From contig NZ_WQMS01000006.1 of the NCBI RefSeq assembly GCF_009753715.1, forward strand, positions 372,001 to 436,000: DNA of 64,000 nucleotides, written 5' to 3'. Under the pieces are notes generated by a model, which worked only from the letters and a program-made list of their open reading frames with translations, did not search any database and had not been told where the DNA came from. Numbering within the stretch: the stretch's first letter is position 1; the number at the start of each line of letters is the position of its first letter. Origin of the DNA: Sphingomonas horti (GTDB lineage Bacteria > Pseudomonadota > Alphaproteobacteria > Sphingomonadales > Sphingomonadaceae). Both the position numbers and the translations under genes were made by a program. Below, one piece after another: positions 55,173-64,000 of the stretch.

Positions 55173-56354
55173 TCATACCTTCCGGCTCAGCTCCCGCATC
55201 GCGTCGTCCAGGCCTTCCAGCGTCAGCGGGAACATGCGGCCGTTCATCAACTCGCGCAGGATCGCGATCGACTGGGAATAGCCCCAATGCTTCTCCGGCA
55301 CCGGGTTCAGCCAGGCGGCGGCCGGGTAGGTGTTGGTGACGCGGTGCATCCAGACCGCCCCGGCTTCCTCGTTGAAATGCTCGACCGAGCCGCCGGGATG
55401 GGTGATTTCATATGGGCTCATCGACGCGTCGCCGACGAAGATCACCTTATAATCGTGGCCGTATTTGTGCAGCACGTCCCAGGTCGGCGTCCGCTCCGAA
55501 AAGCGGCGGCGATTGTCCTTCCACACGCCTTCGTACAGGCAGTTGTGGAAATAAAAGAACTCCAGGTTCTTGAACTCGGCGGTGGCGGCGGAGAACAGCT
55601 CCTCGCAGAGCTTGATGTGCGGGTCCATCGACCCGCCGACGTCGAGGAACAGCAGCAGCTTCACCGCATTGTGCCGCTCCGGCCGCATATGGATGTCGAG
55701 CCAGCCCTGCCGCGCGGTGCCGTCGATCGTCGCGTCGATGTCGAGCTCGTCCGCCGCACCTTCGCGGGCGAAACGGCGCAGGCGGCGGAGCGCGATCTTG
55801 ATGTTGCGGGTGCCGAGCTCCCTGGTCGAATCGAGGTTCTTGAACTCGCGCTTGTCCCATACCTTGACGGCGCGGCCGTGGCGGCCTTCCGCCTGCCCGA
55901 TCCGCACCCCTTCCGGGTTGTAGCCATAGGCGCCGAACGGCGAGGTGCCGCCGGTCCCGATCCACTTGCTGCCGCCCTGGTGCCGCTCCTTCTGCTCCTC
56001 GAGCCGCTTCTTGAGCGTCTCCATGATCTCTTCCCAGGAGCCGAGCTTCTCGATCTCCGCCATCTGCTCTTCGGTCAGGTACAGCTCGGCGATCTTGCGC
56101 AGCCAGTCCTCGGGAATCGGCACCGCCTCGGTGCCGTAGCTGGTCTCGATCCCCTTGAAGACCTTGGCGAACACCTGGTCGAACCGGTCCAGCAGCCCTT
56201 CGTCGTGCACGAAGGTCGCGCGGGCGAGATAGTAGAATTCCTCCGGGCTGCGCCGGATCACGTCGCGGTCCAGCGCTTCCAGCAGCACCAGATGCTCTTT
56301 CAGCGAAGCCGGAATGCCGGCGTGCCGGAGCTCGTCCATGAAGTTGAAGAACAC
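55173..56354 (-). CDS. VWA domain protein (CoxE-like)
   Basis: A 393-residue CoxE-type protein. The N-terminal FFNFMDELRHAGIPASLKEHLVLLEALDRDVI and later DVGGSMDPHIK (MIDAS-like, with DxGxS for DxSxS), then AVWMHRVTNTYPAAAWLNPVPEKHWGYSQSIAILRELMNGRMFPLTLEGLDDAM. CoxE proteins work with MoxR ATPases to insert metals or mature enzymes; a MoxR is at 60441. The start is a GTG at 56354. Confidence 0.9.
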   Translation of the reverse strand: MFFNFMDELRHAGIPASLKEHLVLLEALDRDVIRRSPEEFYYLARATFVHDEGLLDRFDQVFAKVFKGIETSYGTEAVPIPEDWLRKIAELYLTEEQMAEIEKLGSWEEIMETLKKRLEEQKERHQGGSKWIGTGGTSPFGAYGYNPEGVRIGQAEGRHGRAVKVWDKREFKNLDSTRELGTRNIKIALRRLRRFAREGAADELDIDATIDGTARQGWLDIHMRPERHNAVKLLLFLDVGGSMDPHIKLCEELFSAATAEFKNLEFFYFHNCLYEGVWKDNRRRFSERTPTWDVLHKYGHDYKVIFVGDASMSPYEITHPGGSVEHFNEEAGAVWMHRVTNTYPAAAWLNPVPEKHWGYSQSIAILRELMNGRMFPLTLEGLDDAMRELSRKV

Positions 56355-56401
56355 GAAAGCGTCTTAAGTCCGATCGCAGCGGAATCAAATCACCCGGTCG
56401 G

Positions 56402-57805
56402 CTACTCCACGCGTTCGTAGAGCGTCCAATTCTGTCCGGCGAGGCCGCGCGAGGCGGCGGCGGCGATCGCTCGGTAGGATTTGCCGCAGCGCGCGATTGT
56501 CGCCGGGCTGGCCTTCTCCCCGTTGAACCAGTCGGCAAAAACGAACGGCGCGGCCGGGCAGGCCGTGGTGATCGCGACCGGATAGCCGGCCTCGGCGGCG
56601 GCCACCTGCATCAGCGCGAGTCCGGTTTCCCGGTCGATCATCACGCGGGCGCCCGCCGGAGCGCGCGCGGCGAGGGCGCGGATCGCGCCGCCCGGATCGC
56701 CGCGTTTGTAGCGGACCAGCTCCAGGTTCGCCGCCGTGCTGGCGCCCGAAAAGAGCAGCAGCGCGCCGGCGCCTGCGACGGCCTTCCATCCGCCGGCGCG
56801 GACCATCGCCGCCACCGCCTCGCCCAGCAGCAGCAGCAGCGCCACTGCGACCAGCAGGTAATAGCGCGGGTGGCCGACGTTCATCATGTGCAGGGCCGCG
56901 ACGGTCAGCGGGAAGGCGATCACAGCCAGCCAGTAAAAGGCCAGCCGCGGCGTTCCCAGTGAGCGGGCGAGCACCACCAGGATCGCGGCTCCGGCTGGCA
57001 GCCAGAAGGAAATCACCGTCGCGCCCACGGTATAGCCGAGCAGGTCGATCAGGCCGTGCAGGAACAGCAGCAGGGTGAAGGGCTGGCGCGATCCGAAGCG
57101 GAACTCCGTCCCGCCGATCAGCACCGGCGCGAACACGATCGCGAGCGCCAGCGCCAGCGCGAGCAGTGCCGGGCCGATCAGCCGCGCCGTCTCCGCTGCG
57201 GCGGTGCGCAAACCCTTGCGACGCCACAAGACCAGCAGCAGCCAGCCCGCCAGCGCGCAGGCGGCGAACGCCATCGTCAGCTGCGACAGCGCGCCCAGGA
57301 AGAAGCAGATGGCGAGCGTGACGGGCCGGTTCGCGCTCTCGTCGCCGGACAGGTAGCGGTCGATATACCAGGCGGCGATCAGCAGCAGCAGCGTCATCGG
57401 CGCATAGCCGCGCGCTTCGGAGCCGAGGCTCACCAGCACCGGAGATAGCGCGAACAGCAGGGCGGTGACGATGCCCACCAGCGGCCCCCGCCGCGCGCCG
57501 ATCAGGCCGGCGACGACGATCGCGAGCGTGCCGGTGGCGATCGACAGCGCGCGCGCCACCAGCGGCGGCGCGCCCAGCCCCACCCATTGCAGCCACAGCG
57601 AGTTCAGATGGTGGTTGTTGTCGTGGTTGATCTGCACGAACACGCCCAGCGGCGTCCGCACGTCGTGCGCCAGCACCGCGGACCAGGCCTCGTCCAGCCA
57701 CAGCGCGCCGCTTGCCGCCGCGATGCGGACGATCAGCCCGGCCAGGGCCAGGATCACGATCCAGGCCAGCACGCGCGCGGGGGGGAGGGCGTCGATGCTC
57801 CGCAT
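56402..57805 (-). CDS. Glycosyltransferase-like (GT39/GT83) membrane protein
   Basis: A 467-residue integral membrane protein with about 11-12 helices. The luminal/periplasmic loop has the GT-C signature WLDEAWS (DE motif) and FVQINHDNNHHLNSLWLQW. This class uses lipid-linked sugars to glycosylate proteins or lipids. It sits between a CoxE-like VWA gene and a divergent chemoreceptor. Target unknown. Confidence 0.82.
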   Translation of the reverse strand: MRSIDALPPARVLAWIVILALAGLIVRIAAASGALWLDEAWSAVLAHDVRTPLGVFVQINHDNNHHLNSLWLQWVGLGAPPLVARALSIATGTLAIVVAGLIGARRGPLVGIVTALLFALSPVLVSLGSEARGYAPMTLLLLIAAWYIDRYLSGDESANRPVTLAICFFLGALSQLTMAFAACALAGWLLLVLWRRKGLRTAAAETARLIGPALLALALALAIVFAPVLIGGTEFRFGSRQPFTLLLFLHGLIDLLGYTVGATVISFWLPAGAAILVVLARSLGTPRLAFYWLAVIAFPLTVAALHMMNVGHPRYYLLVAVALLLLLGEAVAAMVRAGGWKAVAGAGALLLFSGASTAANLELVRYKRGDPGGAIRALAARAPAGARVMIDRETGLALMQVAAAEAGYPVAITTACPAAPFVFADWFNGEKASPATIARCGKSYRAIAAAASRGLAGQNWTLYERVE

Positions 57806-57923
57806 GGCGCCAATCCATGCCGAAAGCTGCTTAAGGCGGCGCTAACGACCGAACGCAGTTAAGCGATCCTCAACTCCTTGGGCCTAAGCCGCTGGCCAAC
57901 ATGCCAGAACCAAGAGCAGTAGA

Positions 57924-59324
57924 ATGATCGAGGGCGCAATCAAGGCAGCGAATCCGGGAGCGATCGACGCGGTCGCGAAGTCGTGCGGCGATCTCGCCGT
58001 CGGCTGCACCGGGGCCGCGACATACGTGACGCAGGTGGCTGACAGCCTTGGCCGGCAGATGCAGGTGCTTGCCGATCTTGAGCAGGTGACGGCCGCGCTC
58101 GAAGCTGACCAGCGGCGTGCGGCGGATTCGACCGACGAGGCGCGGCTGCTTGCCGAAAAGGCGGGTACGAAGCTCGACGAAGGCACGAAGATCATCGCCC
58201 AGTCGCTGCACGACTTCACCGCTCTGACCGAGCTGGTCGTGCGGCTGGGCGAGCAGGTGACCAATTTCGCGGCCGCGATGACCCAGGTGCAGCGGGTGAC
58301 CGCCGGCATCGACTCGATCGCGCGCACCACCAACATGCTGGCGCTCAACGCCGCGATCGAGGCCGAGCGCGCGGGCGCCGCTGGGCGCACCTTCGCCGTT
58401 GTCGCCGCCGAGGTGAAGAAGCTCGCGCAGGACACGCGCGGCGCGACCGAGGAAATCAGCGCGACCGTCGCTTCGCTGGCCCACGAGGCCGAGACGTTCG
58501 TGGCCGAGATCGGCGCCGGCGTCGCCAAGAGCCGTGCCGCCCAGTCGAGCTTCGGCAAGGTCAATGACACCGTCGCGGAAGTCGCCCAGATCGTCGAGAT
58601 GGTCGAGCAGCAGTCGGACGGCATCGCCCGCTCGACCAGCCTGATCCACGACAATGCGATTCGCGTGAAGGATGAGCTGACCGGCTTCGCTCGCGAGGCC
58701 CGCGCCAATGCCAAGCAGCTGGTCGACGCGCAGCAGACCATGGCCAAGATGGAGCTGCTGTCGAACAAGATGTTCGACCAGCTGGTCCACAGCGGCTTCG
58801 CGCACCAGGACCAGCGTTATGTCGAGCTCGCGATCCAGACGCGCGACGAGGTCCAGCAGCTGATCGAGGGCGCCATCGCGCGCGGCGAAATCGGCATGGA
58901 TGACGTGTTCGACACCGATTACCGGCTGATCCCCGGCTCGAACCCCGAGCGGTTCGACAACCGCTTCAACGCTTTTGCCGATCGCCACCTCCAGCCGATC
59001 ATCGACCGGGTGAACGCTAGCGATCCGTCGATCGAAGGATCGATTTGCTCCGACGTCAACGGCTACCTACCGACGCACCAGAGCAGCCGCTCCAAGCCGC
59101 CGCGGCCCGACGACCCGGACTGGAACGACCGCAATTGCCGCAATCGCCGCATCCTGCTCGACGATCAGACCGCCCGCGCGGTGGCGAGCGAGGCGCCCTT
59201 CATGATGTCGGTCTATCATCTCGATCGCGGCAGCGAGGCGATGATGGTCAAGAACGTCTTCGTGCCGCTGCGGATCAACGGCAGGCGCTGGGGCAATTTC
59301 GAGATCGCCTACGTCAACCGGTAA
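57924..59324 (+). CDS. Soluble methyl-accepting chemotaxis protein
   Basis: A 466-residue chemoreceptor with no transmembrane segment. The signalling hairpin has [56 protein letters not shown]-terminal domain follows: [10 protein letters not shown]...[35 protein letters not shown] and a ...NFEIAYVNR end, a recurring module in soluble MCPs. Its input signal is unknown. Confidence 0.9.
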   Translation: MIEGAIKAANPGAIDAVAKSCGDLAVGCTGAATYVTQVADSLGRQMQVLADLEQVTAALEADQRRAADSTDEARLLAEKAGTKLDEGTKIIAQSLHDFTALTELVVRLGEQVTNFAAAMTQVQRVTAGIDSIARTTNMLALNAAIEAERAGAAGRTFAVVAAEVKKLAQDTRGATEEISATVASLAHEAETFVAEIGAGVAKSRAAQSSFGKVNDTVAEVAQIVEMVEQQSDGIARSTSLIHDNAIRVKDELTGFAREARANAKQLVDAQQTMAKMELLSNKMFDQLVHSGFAHQDQRYVELAIQTRDEVQQLIEGAIARGEIGMDDVFDTDYRLIPGSNPERFDNRFNAFADRHLQPIIDRVNASDPSIEGSICSDVNGYLPTHQSSRSKPPRPDDPDWNDRNCRNRRILLDDQTARAVASEAPFMMSVYHLDRGSEAMMVKNVFVPLRINGRRWGNFEIAYVNR

Positions 59325-59345
59325 GCCCCGGCCCTTCGGGCAGCC

Positions 59346-60371
59346 CTATTTGGGCAGCGAGACTTCGATGTTCTGGGTTCCGTAGGCGACGGCCACATAC
59401 GCCTCCTTGCTGCCGGCGATGATCAGGCGCGCCGCCGGCACGAAGCTGGCCTCGGGCGAGGGAATGCCCCGCGCGAACAGGATGGCGCGCGTCTTGTCCA
59501 GCCCGTTGGCCGTGATCATCCCGCCCTCCTTCGTCTTCTTCTTGTCGAAGATCAGGGTCTTCAGGCCGCTCACGCTCGTGCCTGAATCCGCCAGCAGGGC
59601 GGTCCATTCTCCGCCCGCGTCGTTCTTCCGGTGATACAGGGCCGCGGCCGGCCCCGCTCCGGGCAGCTCGGCGCGGCAGTAGGTTTCGGGCGCTGCGGCC
59701 AGGCTGCCTTCGCCGCCGGCCATTCGCTGCGCGTCCGCCAGCAGGATCGCGCCCGCGGCCAGCATCGTTTCGGGGTTCGGCTTGGCGATGGCCTCGCTGT
59801 TCAACAGCATCTGGAATTTGGTGCCGGCCTCCTCGGCGGGGCAGGGCTCCGGCAGCGTCAGCGGGTTGGGCGGCTTCGCGCCGGCGGGCGGCGTGATGGT
59901 CGCGAGCACCTGTTCGATCCGCGCCAATTGCGCGTCCCGGTCGAGCGTTCGCGACGAGGCGCGGACCTTGACCAGCCAATCGCCGATCTGGGCGACCGCC
60001 AGGCCGGTGCTCTTATATTCTCCCGAAACCGAGAAGCTGCGGGCGAGCGCGTTGGGAACGGATGAGCCGACCACGCTCAGCCGCCGCGTCTCGCCGCCTT
60101 CGCCCAGGCCACGCTCCTTCCAGAGCGTCGTCAGGATCGCCTCAGCCCGCTCGAACCAGAGCGCGGCATTCGGGTGCGTCGGACGGAACAGGTAGAGCGA
60201 AAAGACTTCCCCGTCGCTCTCGTAGTTCACCACCTTGTTGAACGGCTCGTCGAGCGGCTGGACCGTCCGCATGCCCTCCATGGCGGCGGGCAGGGCGATC
60301 GGAGGCGCGTCGCTCGCCTGCGCAGGTCCTGCCAGCAAGGCGGCGAACGCCCACGTCAATAGCTGCCGCAA
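59346..60371 (-). CDS. Secreted protein of unknown function
   Basis: A 341-residue protein with a signal peptide (MRQLLTWAFAALLAGPAQAS). The mature part has regular blocks (VNYESDGEVFSLYLFRPTHPNAALWFERAEAILT; GDWLVKVRASSRTLDRDAQLARIEQVLA; LIFDKKKTKEGG). No domain is identified. It lies between the MCP and moxR. Confidence 0.7.
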   Translation of the reverse strand: MRQLLTWAFAALLAGPAQASDAPPIALPAAMEGMRTVQPLDEPFNKVVNYESDGEVFSLYLFRPTHPNAALWFERAEAILTTLWKERGLGEGGETRRLSVVGSSVPNALARSFSVSGEYKSTGLAVAQIGDWLVKVRASSRTLDRDAQLARIEQVLATITPPAGAKPPNPLTLPEPCPAEEAGTKFQMLLNSEAIAKPNPETMLAAGAILLADAQRMAGGEGSLAAAPETYCRAELPGAGPAAALYHRKNDAGGEWTALLADSGTSVSGLKTLIFDKKKTKEGGMITANGLDKTRAILFARGIPSPEASFVPAARLIIAGSKEAYVAVAYGTQNIEVSLPK

Positions 60372-60440
60372 TGTCTGTCTCCCCCTGTTCCTGCCGGGCG
60401 AGACTGGCAGTGAAGCGCCCTGGCCGCAAGCGGCTGGGCG

Positions 60441-61292
60441 TCAGCCCGGCCGGCCCTGCCGCTTCGCCATGAAGGCGAGGCGTTCGAACAGCATCACGTC
60501 CTGTTCGTTCTTCAGGAGCGCGCCGTGCAGCGGCGGGATCGCCTTGGTCGGGTCGCGGTTCTGCAGCACCTCGAGCGGCATGTCTTCGTGCAGCAGCAGC
60601 TTCAGCCAGTCGAGCAGCTCGCTGGTCGAGGGCTTCTTCTTCAGCCCCGGCACGTCCCGGACCTCGTAGAAAATGTCCATCGCGCGCTGGACCAGGATCT
60701 TCTGGATGCCGGGAAAATGGACGTCGACGATCGCCTGCATCGTCTCCCGGTCCGGGAATTTGATGTAGTGGAAGAAGCAGCGGCGCAGGAATGCGTCGGG
60801 CAGCTCCTTTTCATTGTTGGACGTGATGACGACGATCGGCCGCTCGACCGCGCGGACCGTCTCCTTGGTCTCGTAAACGTGGAACTCCATCCGGTCGAGC
60901 TCGTGCAGCAGGTCGTTCGGGAACTCGATATCCGCCTTGTCGATCTCGTCGATCAGCAGCACCGGCAGCTGGGGCGATGTGAACGCCTCCCACAGCTTGC
61001 CCTTGCGGATATAATTGGAAATCTCATGGACGCGCGGGTCGCCGAGCTGGCCATCGCGCAGGCGCGCCACCGCGTCATATTCGTAAAGCCCCTGATGCGC
61101 CTTGGTGGTGGACTTGATGTTCCATTCGATCAGCGGCGCACCGATCGCTTTGGCGATTTCCTGCGCGAGGACGGTCTTGCCGGTGCCCGGCTCGCCTTTC
61201 ACCAGCAGCGGCCGGCGCAGCGTCACCGCTGCGTTCACCGCCACCTTCAGGTCGTCGGTGGCGACATAGTCCCGCGTGCCTTCGAAGCGCAT
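60441..61292 (-). CDS. MoxR family AAA ATPase
   Basis: A 283-residue AAA ATPase. Walker A is G33EPGTGKT40, and Walker B is VLLIDEIDKADIEF, followed by sensor 1 VVITSNNEKELPDAFLRRC. It acts as a chaperone for VWA partners; the CoxE-like gene at 55173 is the likely partner. Start ATG at 61292. Confidence 0.94.
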   Translation of the reverse strand: MRFEGTRDYVATDDLKVAVNAAVTLRRPLLVKGEPGTGKTVLAQEIAKAIGAPLIEWNIKSTTKAHQGLYEYDAVARLRDGQLGDPRVHEISNYIRKGKLWEAFTSPQLPVLLIDEIDKADIEFPNDLLHELDRMEFHVYETKETVRAVERPIVVITSNNEKELPDAFLRRCFFHYIKFPDRETMQAIVDVHFPGIQKILVQRAMDIFYEVRDVPGLKKKPSTSELLDWLKLLLHEDMPLEVLQNRDPTKAIPPLHGALLKNEQDVMLFERLAFMAKRQGRPG

Positions 61293-61334
61293 TCCCGGCC
61301 TTTCCGTTGCTGGCCGGCCGGGGATAGGTGACGT

Positions 61335-62012
61335 TTACGAGAGCGTCAAACCTTGGCGCGCCTGCTGCCGCGCCTCCAGCAGGTCCCACAGCCCGCGATG
61401 TTGGGCGAGCAATTGCTGGGCGCCGAAGCTCATCGCCCGCTCGAACGATGTCGTCTCGGCGACGATCATCGCGACGGTGCGCGTCTCTTCCTCGCCCGGA
61501 AGGCCACAGTCGCCCGGCGCGATAGAGGCGCGCCGCGCGGCGGCTTCCAGCACGGCGCGGACCGCCTGCCAGTCGAGCGCGAGCGCGAAGGCGGCGCCCA
61601 GCGCGCAGCCGGCCCGCTCCGACTGGGACAGCATCTCGAGCGCGTGGCGCTGCTGCAACACCGCGGCTTCGCATTCGGCCTGGCCCGGCGTGCTGGGCAG
61701 CGGGCCGGTGGCGACCGCCAGCCGCGTCAGCAGCGCGCGCTCGGCGGCGAACGCTTCGGCGGCGGTGGACAGCCAGCCGCGCGCGGCCGGGTGGCCCGTC
61801 TTCCTGGCGGCATGCTCGATCACGCCGGGGAAGCGGCCGTGCAGCACGCACAGATAATGGGCCGCGTCGGCCAAGTTGCGCATCGCTTCGGGGCCGGCGG
61901 TGAGCTCGGTCGCTTGCGGATAGGCGTGGCCAGCGCTCCCGTCCGCGCGCACCAGCGAAACCAGCAGGTCTGCGACCTGTTCGCTGCGTGCCGTTTCGAT
62001 CGCGTGACTCAT
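61335..62012 (-). CDS. Hypothetical protein, helical, 225 residues
   Basis: A soluble, Ala/Leu/Glu-rich helical protein starting MSHAIETARSEQVADLLVSLVRADG. Blocks HYLCVLHGRFPGVIEHAARKTGHPAARGWL and LLTRLAVATGPLPSTPGQAECEAAVLQQRHALEMLSQSERAGCALGAAF are seen. AAGGA precedes the ATG at 62012. A DUF6975-type family assignment is possible. Confidence 0.7.
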   Translation of the reverse strand: MSHAIETARSEQVADLLVSLVRADGSAGHAYPQATELTAGPEAMRNLADAAHYLCVLHGRFPGVIEHAARKTGHPAARGWLSTAAEAFAAERALLTRLAVATGPLPSTPGQAECEAAVLQQRHALEMLSQSERAGCALGAAFALALDWQAVRAVLEAAARRASIAPGDCGLPGEEETRTVAMIVAETTSFERAMSFGAQQLLAQHRGLWDLLEARQQARQGLTLS

Positions 62013-62130
62013 TAATCCTTGTCCCTGCTGTCGCGCGCTCCGCCAAGCGCCGGTGCATCCGTGGCCAAGGGGATAGAGAAGGGCCGTAAAGAGGTGGTTT
62101 ATTTCGGGGGCGGCGAACGCGGTTAACAGC

Positions 62131-62161
62131 TTGACGCTTACGTAAATGGGATGCTTTACAT
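62131..62161 (+). promoter_or_regulatory. Probable MerR-type promoter/operator
   Basis: TTGACG (62131-62136) is followed by CTTACGTAAA (62137-62146, palindromic CTTACGTAAG-like) and TTTACAT (62155-62161) with a spacing of about 19 bases, the wide spacing typical of MerR-type promoters. Transcription from it would begin near the start codon at 62164-62167, so the mRNA could be leaderless. Confidence 0.5.
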
Positions 62162-62163
62162 GA

Positions 62164-62592
62164 GTGATGGCCACACCGCACCACGCGATCGTCGACACGC
62201 CGGATACGCAGAACCGGCATCAATATTCGATCACCGACCTGTCCGAGGAATTCGACGTCACGCCGCGGGCGCTGCGCTTTTACGAAGAGGAAGGGCTGAT
62301 CCAGCCGATCCGGCGCGGCACGACGCGCATCTATACCAAGCGCGACCGGGCGCGGCTCGCCTGGATCCTGCGGGCTAAGCGCACCGGCTTCAGCCTCGCG
62401 GAAATCCGGGAGATGATCGACCTCTACGACCTTGGCGACGGCCGCCACATGCAGCGCAAGGTGACGATCGAGAAGTGCAATGCGCGGATCGAGCTGCTGA
62501 AGCGCCAGCGGCTCGACATCGACGCCCAGATCGACGAGCTGACCCGCTTCGTGAAGATGGTCGAAAAGGTCGAGGCCCAGGCGAGCCATTGA
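62164..62592 (+). CDS. MerR family transcriptional regulator
   Basis: A 142-residue MerR regulator. The helix-turn-helix region reads [69 protein letters not shown]. The C-terminal dimerisation helix follows. Frame opens GTG 62164, ATG 62167. It likely regulates the downstream acyl-CoA dehydrogenase (LiuR/PsrA-like context). Confidence 0.9.
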   Translation: MMATPHHAIVDTPDTQNRHQYSITDLSEEFDVTPRALRFYEEEGLIQPIRRGTTRIYTKRDRARLAWILRAKRTGFSLAEIREMIDLYDLGDGRHMQRKVTIEKCNARIELLKRQRLDIDAQIDELTRFVKMVEKVEAQASH

Positions 62593-62596
62593 GGAT

Positions 62597-62664
62597 CGCG
62601 CTCCGGCGAAGGCCGGAGCCATGCGAAACATCGTGCCGACGGTTCCGGCCTTCGCCGGAGCGCG
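62597..62664. repeat. 21-bp perfect inverted repeat between merR and acyl-CoA dehydrogenase
   Basis: Arms 62597-62617 and 62644-62664 are exact reverse complements (start CGCGCTCCGGCGAAGGCC) with a 26-base loop. GGTTTTGG follows. It could be a terminator for the regulator gene or a REP-like element. Confidence 0.85.
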
Positions 62665-62679
62665 GTTTTGGAGACGCGA

Positions 62680-64000
62680 ATGCCCAGCTATACGCCACCC
62701 GTCCGCGACACGCGGTTCATCCTGGACCAGGTGCTCGGGCTCGACCGCTACGCCAACCTGCCGGGGTTCGAGAACGCGACCGCCGACACGATCGACGCGG
62801 TGCTGAACGAAGGCGGGCGGTTCGTCGCGGAAGTGCTGTTCCCATTGAACCAGGTCGGCGACCGGGAGGGCTGCACGCGCCACCAGGACGGCTCCGTTAC
62901 GACTCCGACCGGCTTCAGGGAAGCGTACCGCCAGTTCGTCGATGCCGGCTGGCCGACGCTGTCCGGTCCGGAGGAACTCGGCGGCCAGGGTCTGCCGCAC
63001 GTGGTGATGACCGCGTTCGAGGAATTCGCGATCTCCGCGAACATGGCCTTCATGATGTATCCCGGCCTGACCGCCGGCGCGACCGCGGCGATCCTCGCCA
63101 AGGGGTCGGACGAGCAGAAGGCGCTCTATTGCCCGAAGATGATCTCGGGCGAATGGGGCGGCACGATGAACCTGACCGAGCCGCAATGCGGCACCGACCT
63201 CGGGCTGATCAAGACCAGGGCCGAGCCGCAGGCGGATGGCAGCTATCGCATCACCGGCACCAAGATCTTCATCTCGGCCGGCGAGCACGACCTGACCGAG
63301 AACATCATCCATCTTGTGCTCGCCAAGACGCCGGACGCGCCGGACAGCGTGAAAGGCATCAGCCTGTTCATCGTGCCCAAGCTGCTCGTGAACGCGGACG
63401 GGTCGCTCGGCGAGCGCAACGCCGTCTCGTGCGGCTCGATCGAGCACAAGATGGGCATTCACGGCAACTCGACCTGCGTGATGAATTACGACGGCGCGAC
63501 CGGCTTCCTCGTGGGCGAGGAGAATAAGGGCCTGGCCGCGATGTTCATCATGATGAACGCGGCGCGCCTCGGCGTCGGGCTGCAGGGCCTGGGCGTCGGC
63601 GAAGTCGCCTATCAGAACGCGGTGACGTACGCGCACGATCGCCGCCAGGGGCGCGCGCTGACCGGTCCCGCCGAGCCCGAGCAGAAGGCGGACCCGCTGT
63701 TCGTCCACCCGGACGTCCGTCGCATGCTGATGGAAGGCAAGGCGCTGACTGAAGGCCTGCGCGCGCTGTGCCTGTGGGCCGCGCTGCTGGTCGACCTGTC
63801 GCACAAGGCACCGAGCGAGGAAGAGCGCGATAAGGCCGATGCGCTCGTCGGGCTGCTGACGCCCGTGATCAAGGGCTTCGGCACCGACATGGGCTATAGG
63901 ATCGCGACCGATTCCCAGCAGGTCTATGGCGGCCACGGCTACATCGCCGAATGGGGGATGGAACAATATGTCCGCGATGCCCGGATCGCGATGATCTACG
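62680..64000 (+). CDS. Acyl-CoA dehydrogenase, C-terminally truncated by the window
   Basis: At least 440 residues of an acyl-CoA dehydrogenase. The FAD/substrate blocks are [69 protein letters not shown] and [21 protein letters not shown]. The large N-terminal domain and these motifs match the long-chain (FadE-like) class. The ATG at 62680 follows GGAGA. The gene continues past 64000. Confidence 0.93.
   Translation, partial: MPSYTPPVRDTRFILDQVLGLDRYANLPGFENATADTIDAVLNEGGRFVAEVLFPLNQVGDREGCTRHQDGSVTTPTGFREAYRQFVDAGWPTLSGPEELGGQGLPHVVMTAFEEFAISANMAFMMYPGLTAGATAAILAKGSDEQKALYCPKMISGEWGGTMNLTEPQCGTDLGLIKTRAEPQADGSYRITGTKIFISAGEHDLTENIIHLVLAKTPDAPDSVKGISLFIVPKLLVNADGSLGERNAVSCGSIEHKMGIHGNSTCVMNYDGATGFLVGEENKGLAAMFIMMNAARLGVGLQGLGVGEVAYQNAVTYAHDRRQGRALTGPAEPEQKADPLFVHPDVRRMLMEGKALTEGLRALCLWAALLVDLSHKAPSEEERDKADALVGLLTPVIKGFGTDMGYRIATDSQQVYGGHGYIAEWGMEQYVRDARIAMIY

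Noticed and set aside
61075-63966. Open frame of 963 codons on the minus strand
   Set aside because: Antisense to merR, acyl-CoA dehydrogenase and others; no recognised domain.

Overview
The window is about 67% GC and almost wall-to-wall coding. It reads as the chromosome of an alphaproteobacterium of the order Sphingomonadales, most likely Sphingomonas or a close relative. Supporting signs are a two-piece (circularly permuted) tmRNA with an ANDN... tag, the F1 ATPase zeta inhibitor (DUF1476), an NDUFS4-like complex I subunit, a BolA-Grx4 pair, a PEP-CTERM protein, and dispersed intergenic palindromes of the 'CTGAGCCTGTCGAAG' and 'CCGTCATCCCGG' kind that are common in sphingomonads. No plasmid, phage, insertion sequence, CRISPR array, rRNA or tRNA gene is visible.

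Layout. 1-3.5 kb: the end of a gene, exbD, the helicase gene hrpB (which carries a repeat inside its reading frame) and the complex I subunit. 3.6-6.9 kb: a leftward lemA-TPM-TPM-Nudix operon and the channel gene mscL. 6.9-7.15 kb: tmRNA. 7.3-10.2 kb: a lipoprotein, two DUF1801 genes, and an ECF41 sigma factor with its partner oxidoreductase-like gene and a recognisable ECF41 promoter. 10.3-15.4 kb: a leftward pnp, rpsO, truB cluster, a small secreted protein and a methyltransferase. 15.5-21.6 kb: a 3-oxoacid CoA-transferase, a membrane protein, a serine hydrolase, and leuC / small peptide / leuD. 21.7-23.7 kb: a quinone oxidoreductase, zeta subunit, BolA and Grx4. 23.7-28.7 kb: an S41-like protease, a BlaI/M56 sensor pair, an MBL hydrolase and a DUF4230 protein. 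28.8-34.1 kb: nadA and nadC, separated by two unknown genes and an S9 peptidase, then an I78 inhibitor. 34.1-43.9 kb: DUF4112, a solute-binding lipoprotein, a DUF2336 / atypical histidine kinase pair, a DUF3833 lipoprotein, gltA, gltX and comEC.

44-49.5 kb: an operon of an MBL-GAF protein, a class III adenylate cyclase with GAF and PAS domains, and glucokinase. This is the most suggestive signalling module in the window. 49.6-53 kb: a small unknown protein, cutA, ctaA, a MerC-like protein, a PEP-CTERM protein and a Fur/Zur-type regulator. 53-55.2 kb: dxs with a low-GC passenger gene fused to its end. 55.2-61.3 kb: a VWA (CoxE-like) protein and a MoxR ATPase flanking a glycosyltransferase-like membrane protein, a soluble chemoreceptor and a secreted protein. 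61.3-64 kb: an unknown protein, a MerR regulator and an acyl-CoA dehydrogenase that runs off the end.

Most of the window is housekeeping. The main oddities are repeat-derived sequence inside or at the edges of reading frames (hrpB, the TPM gene), a histidine kinase with Lys where the phospho-accepting His should be, an ECF41 promoter with the expected spacing, and low-GC small genes coupled to dxs and nadA.
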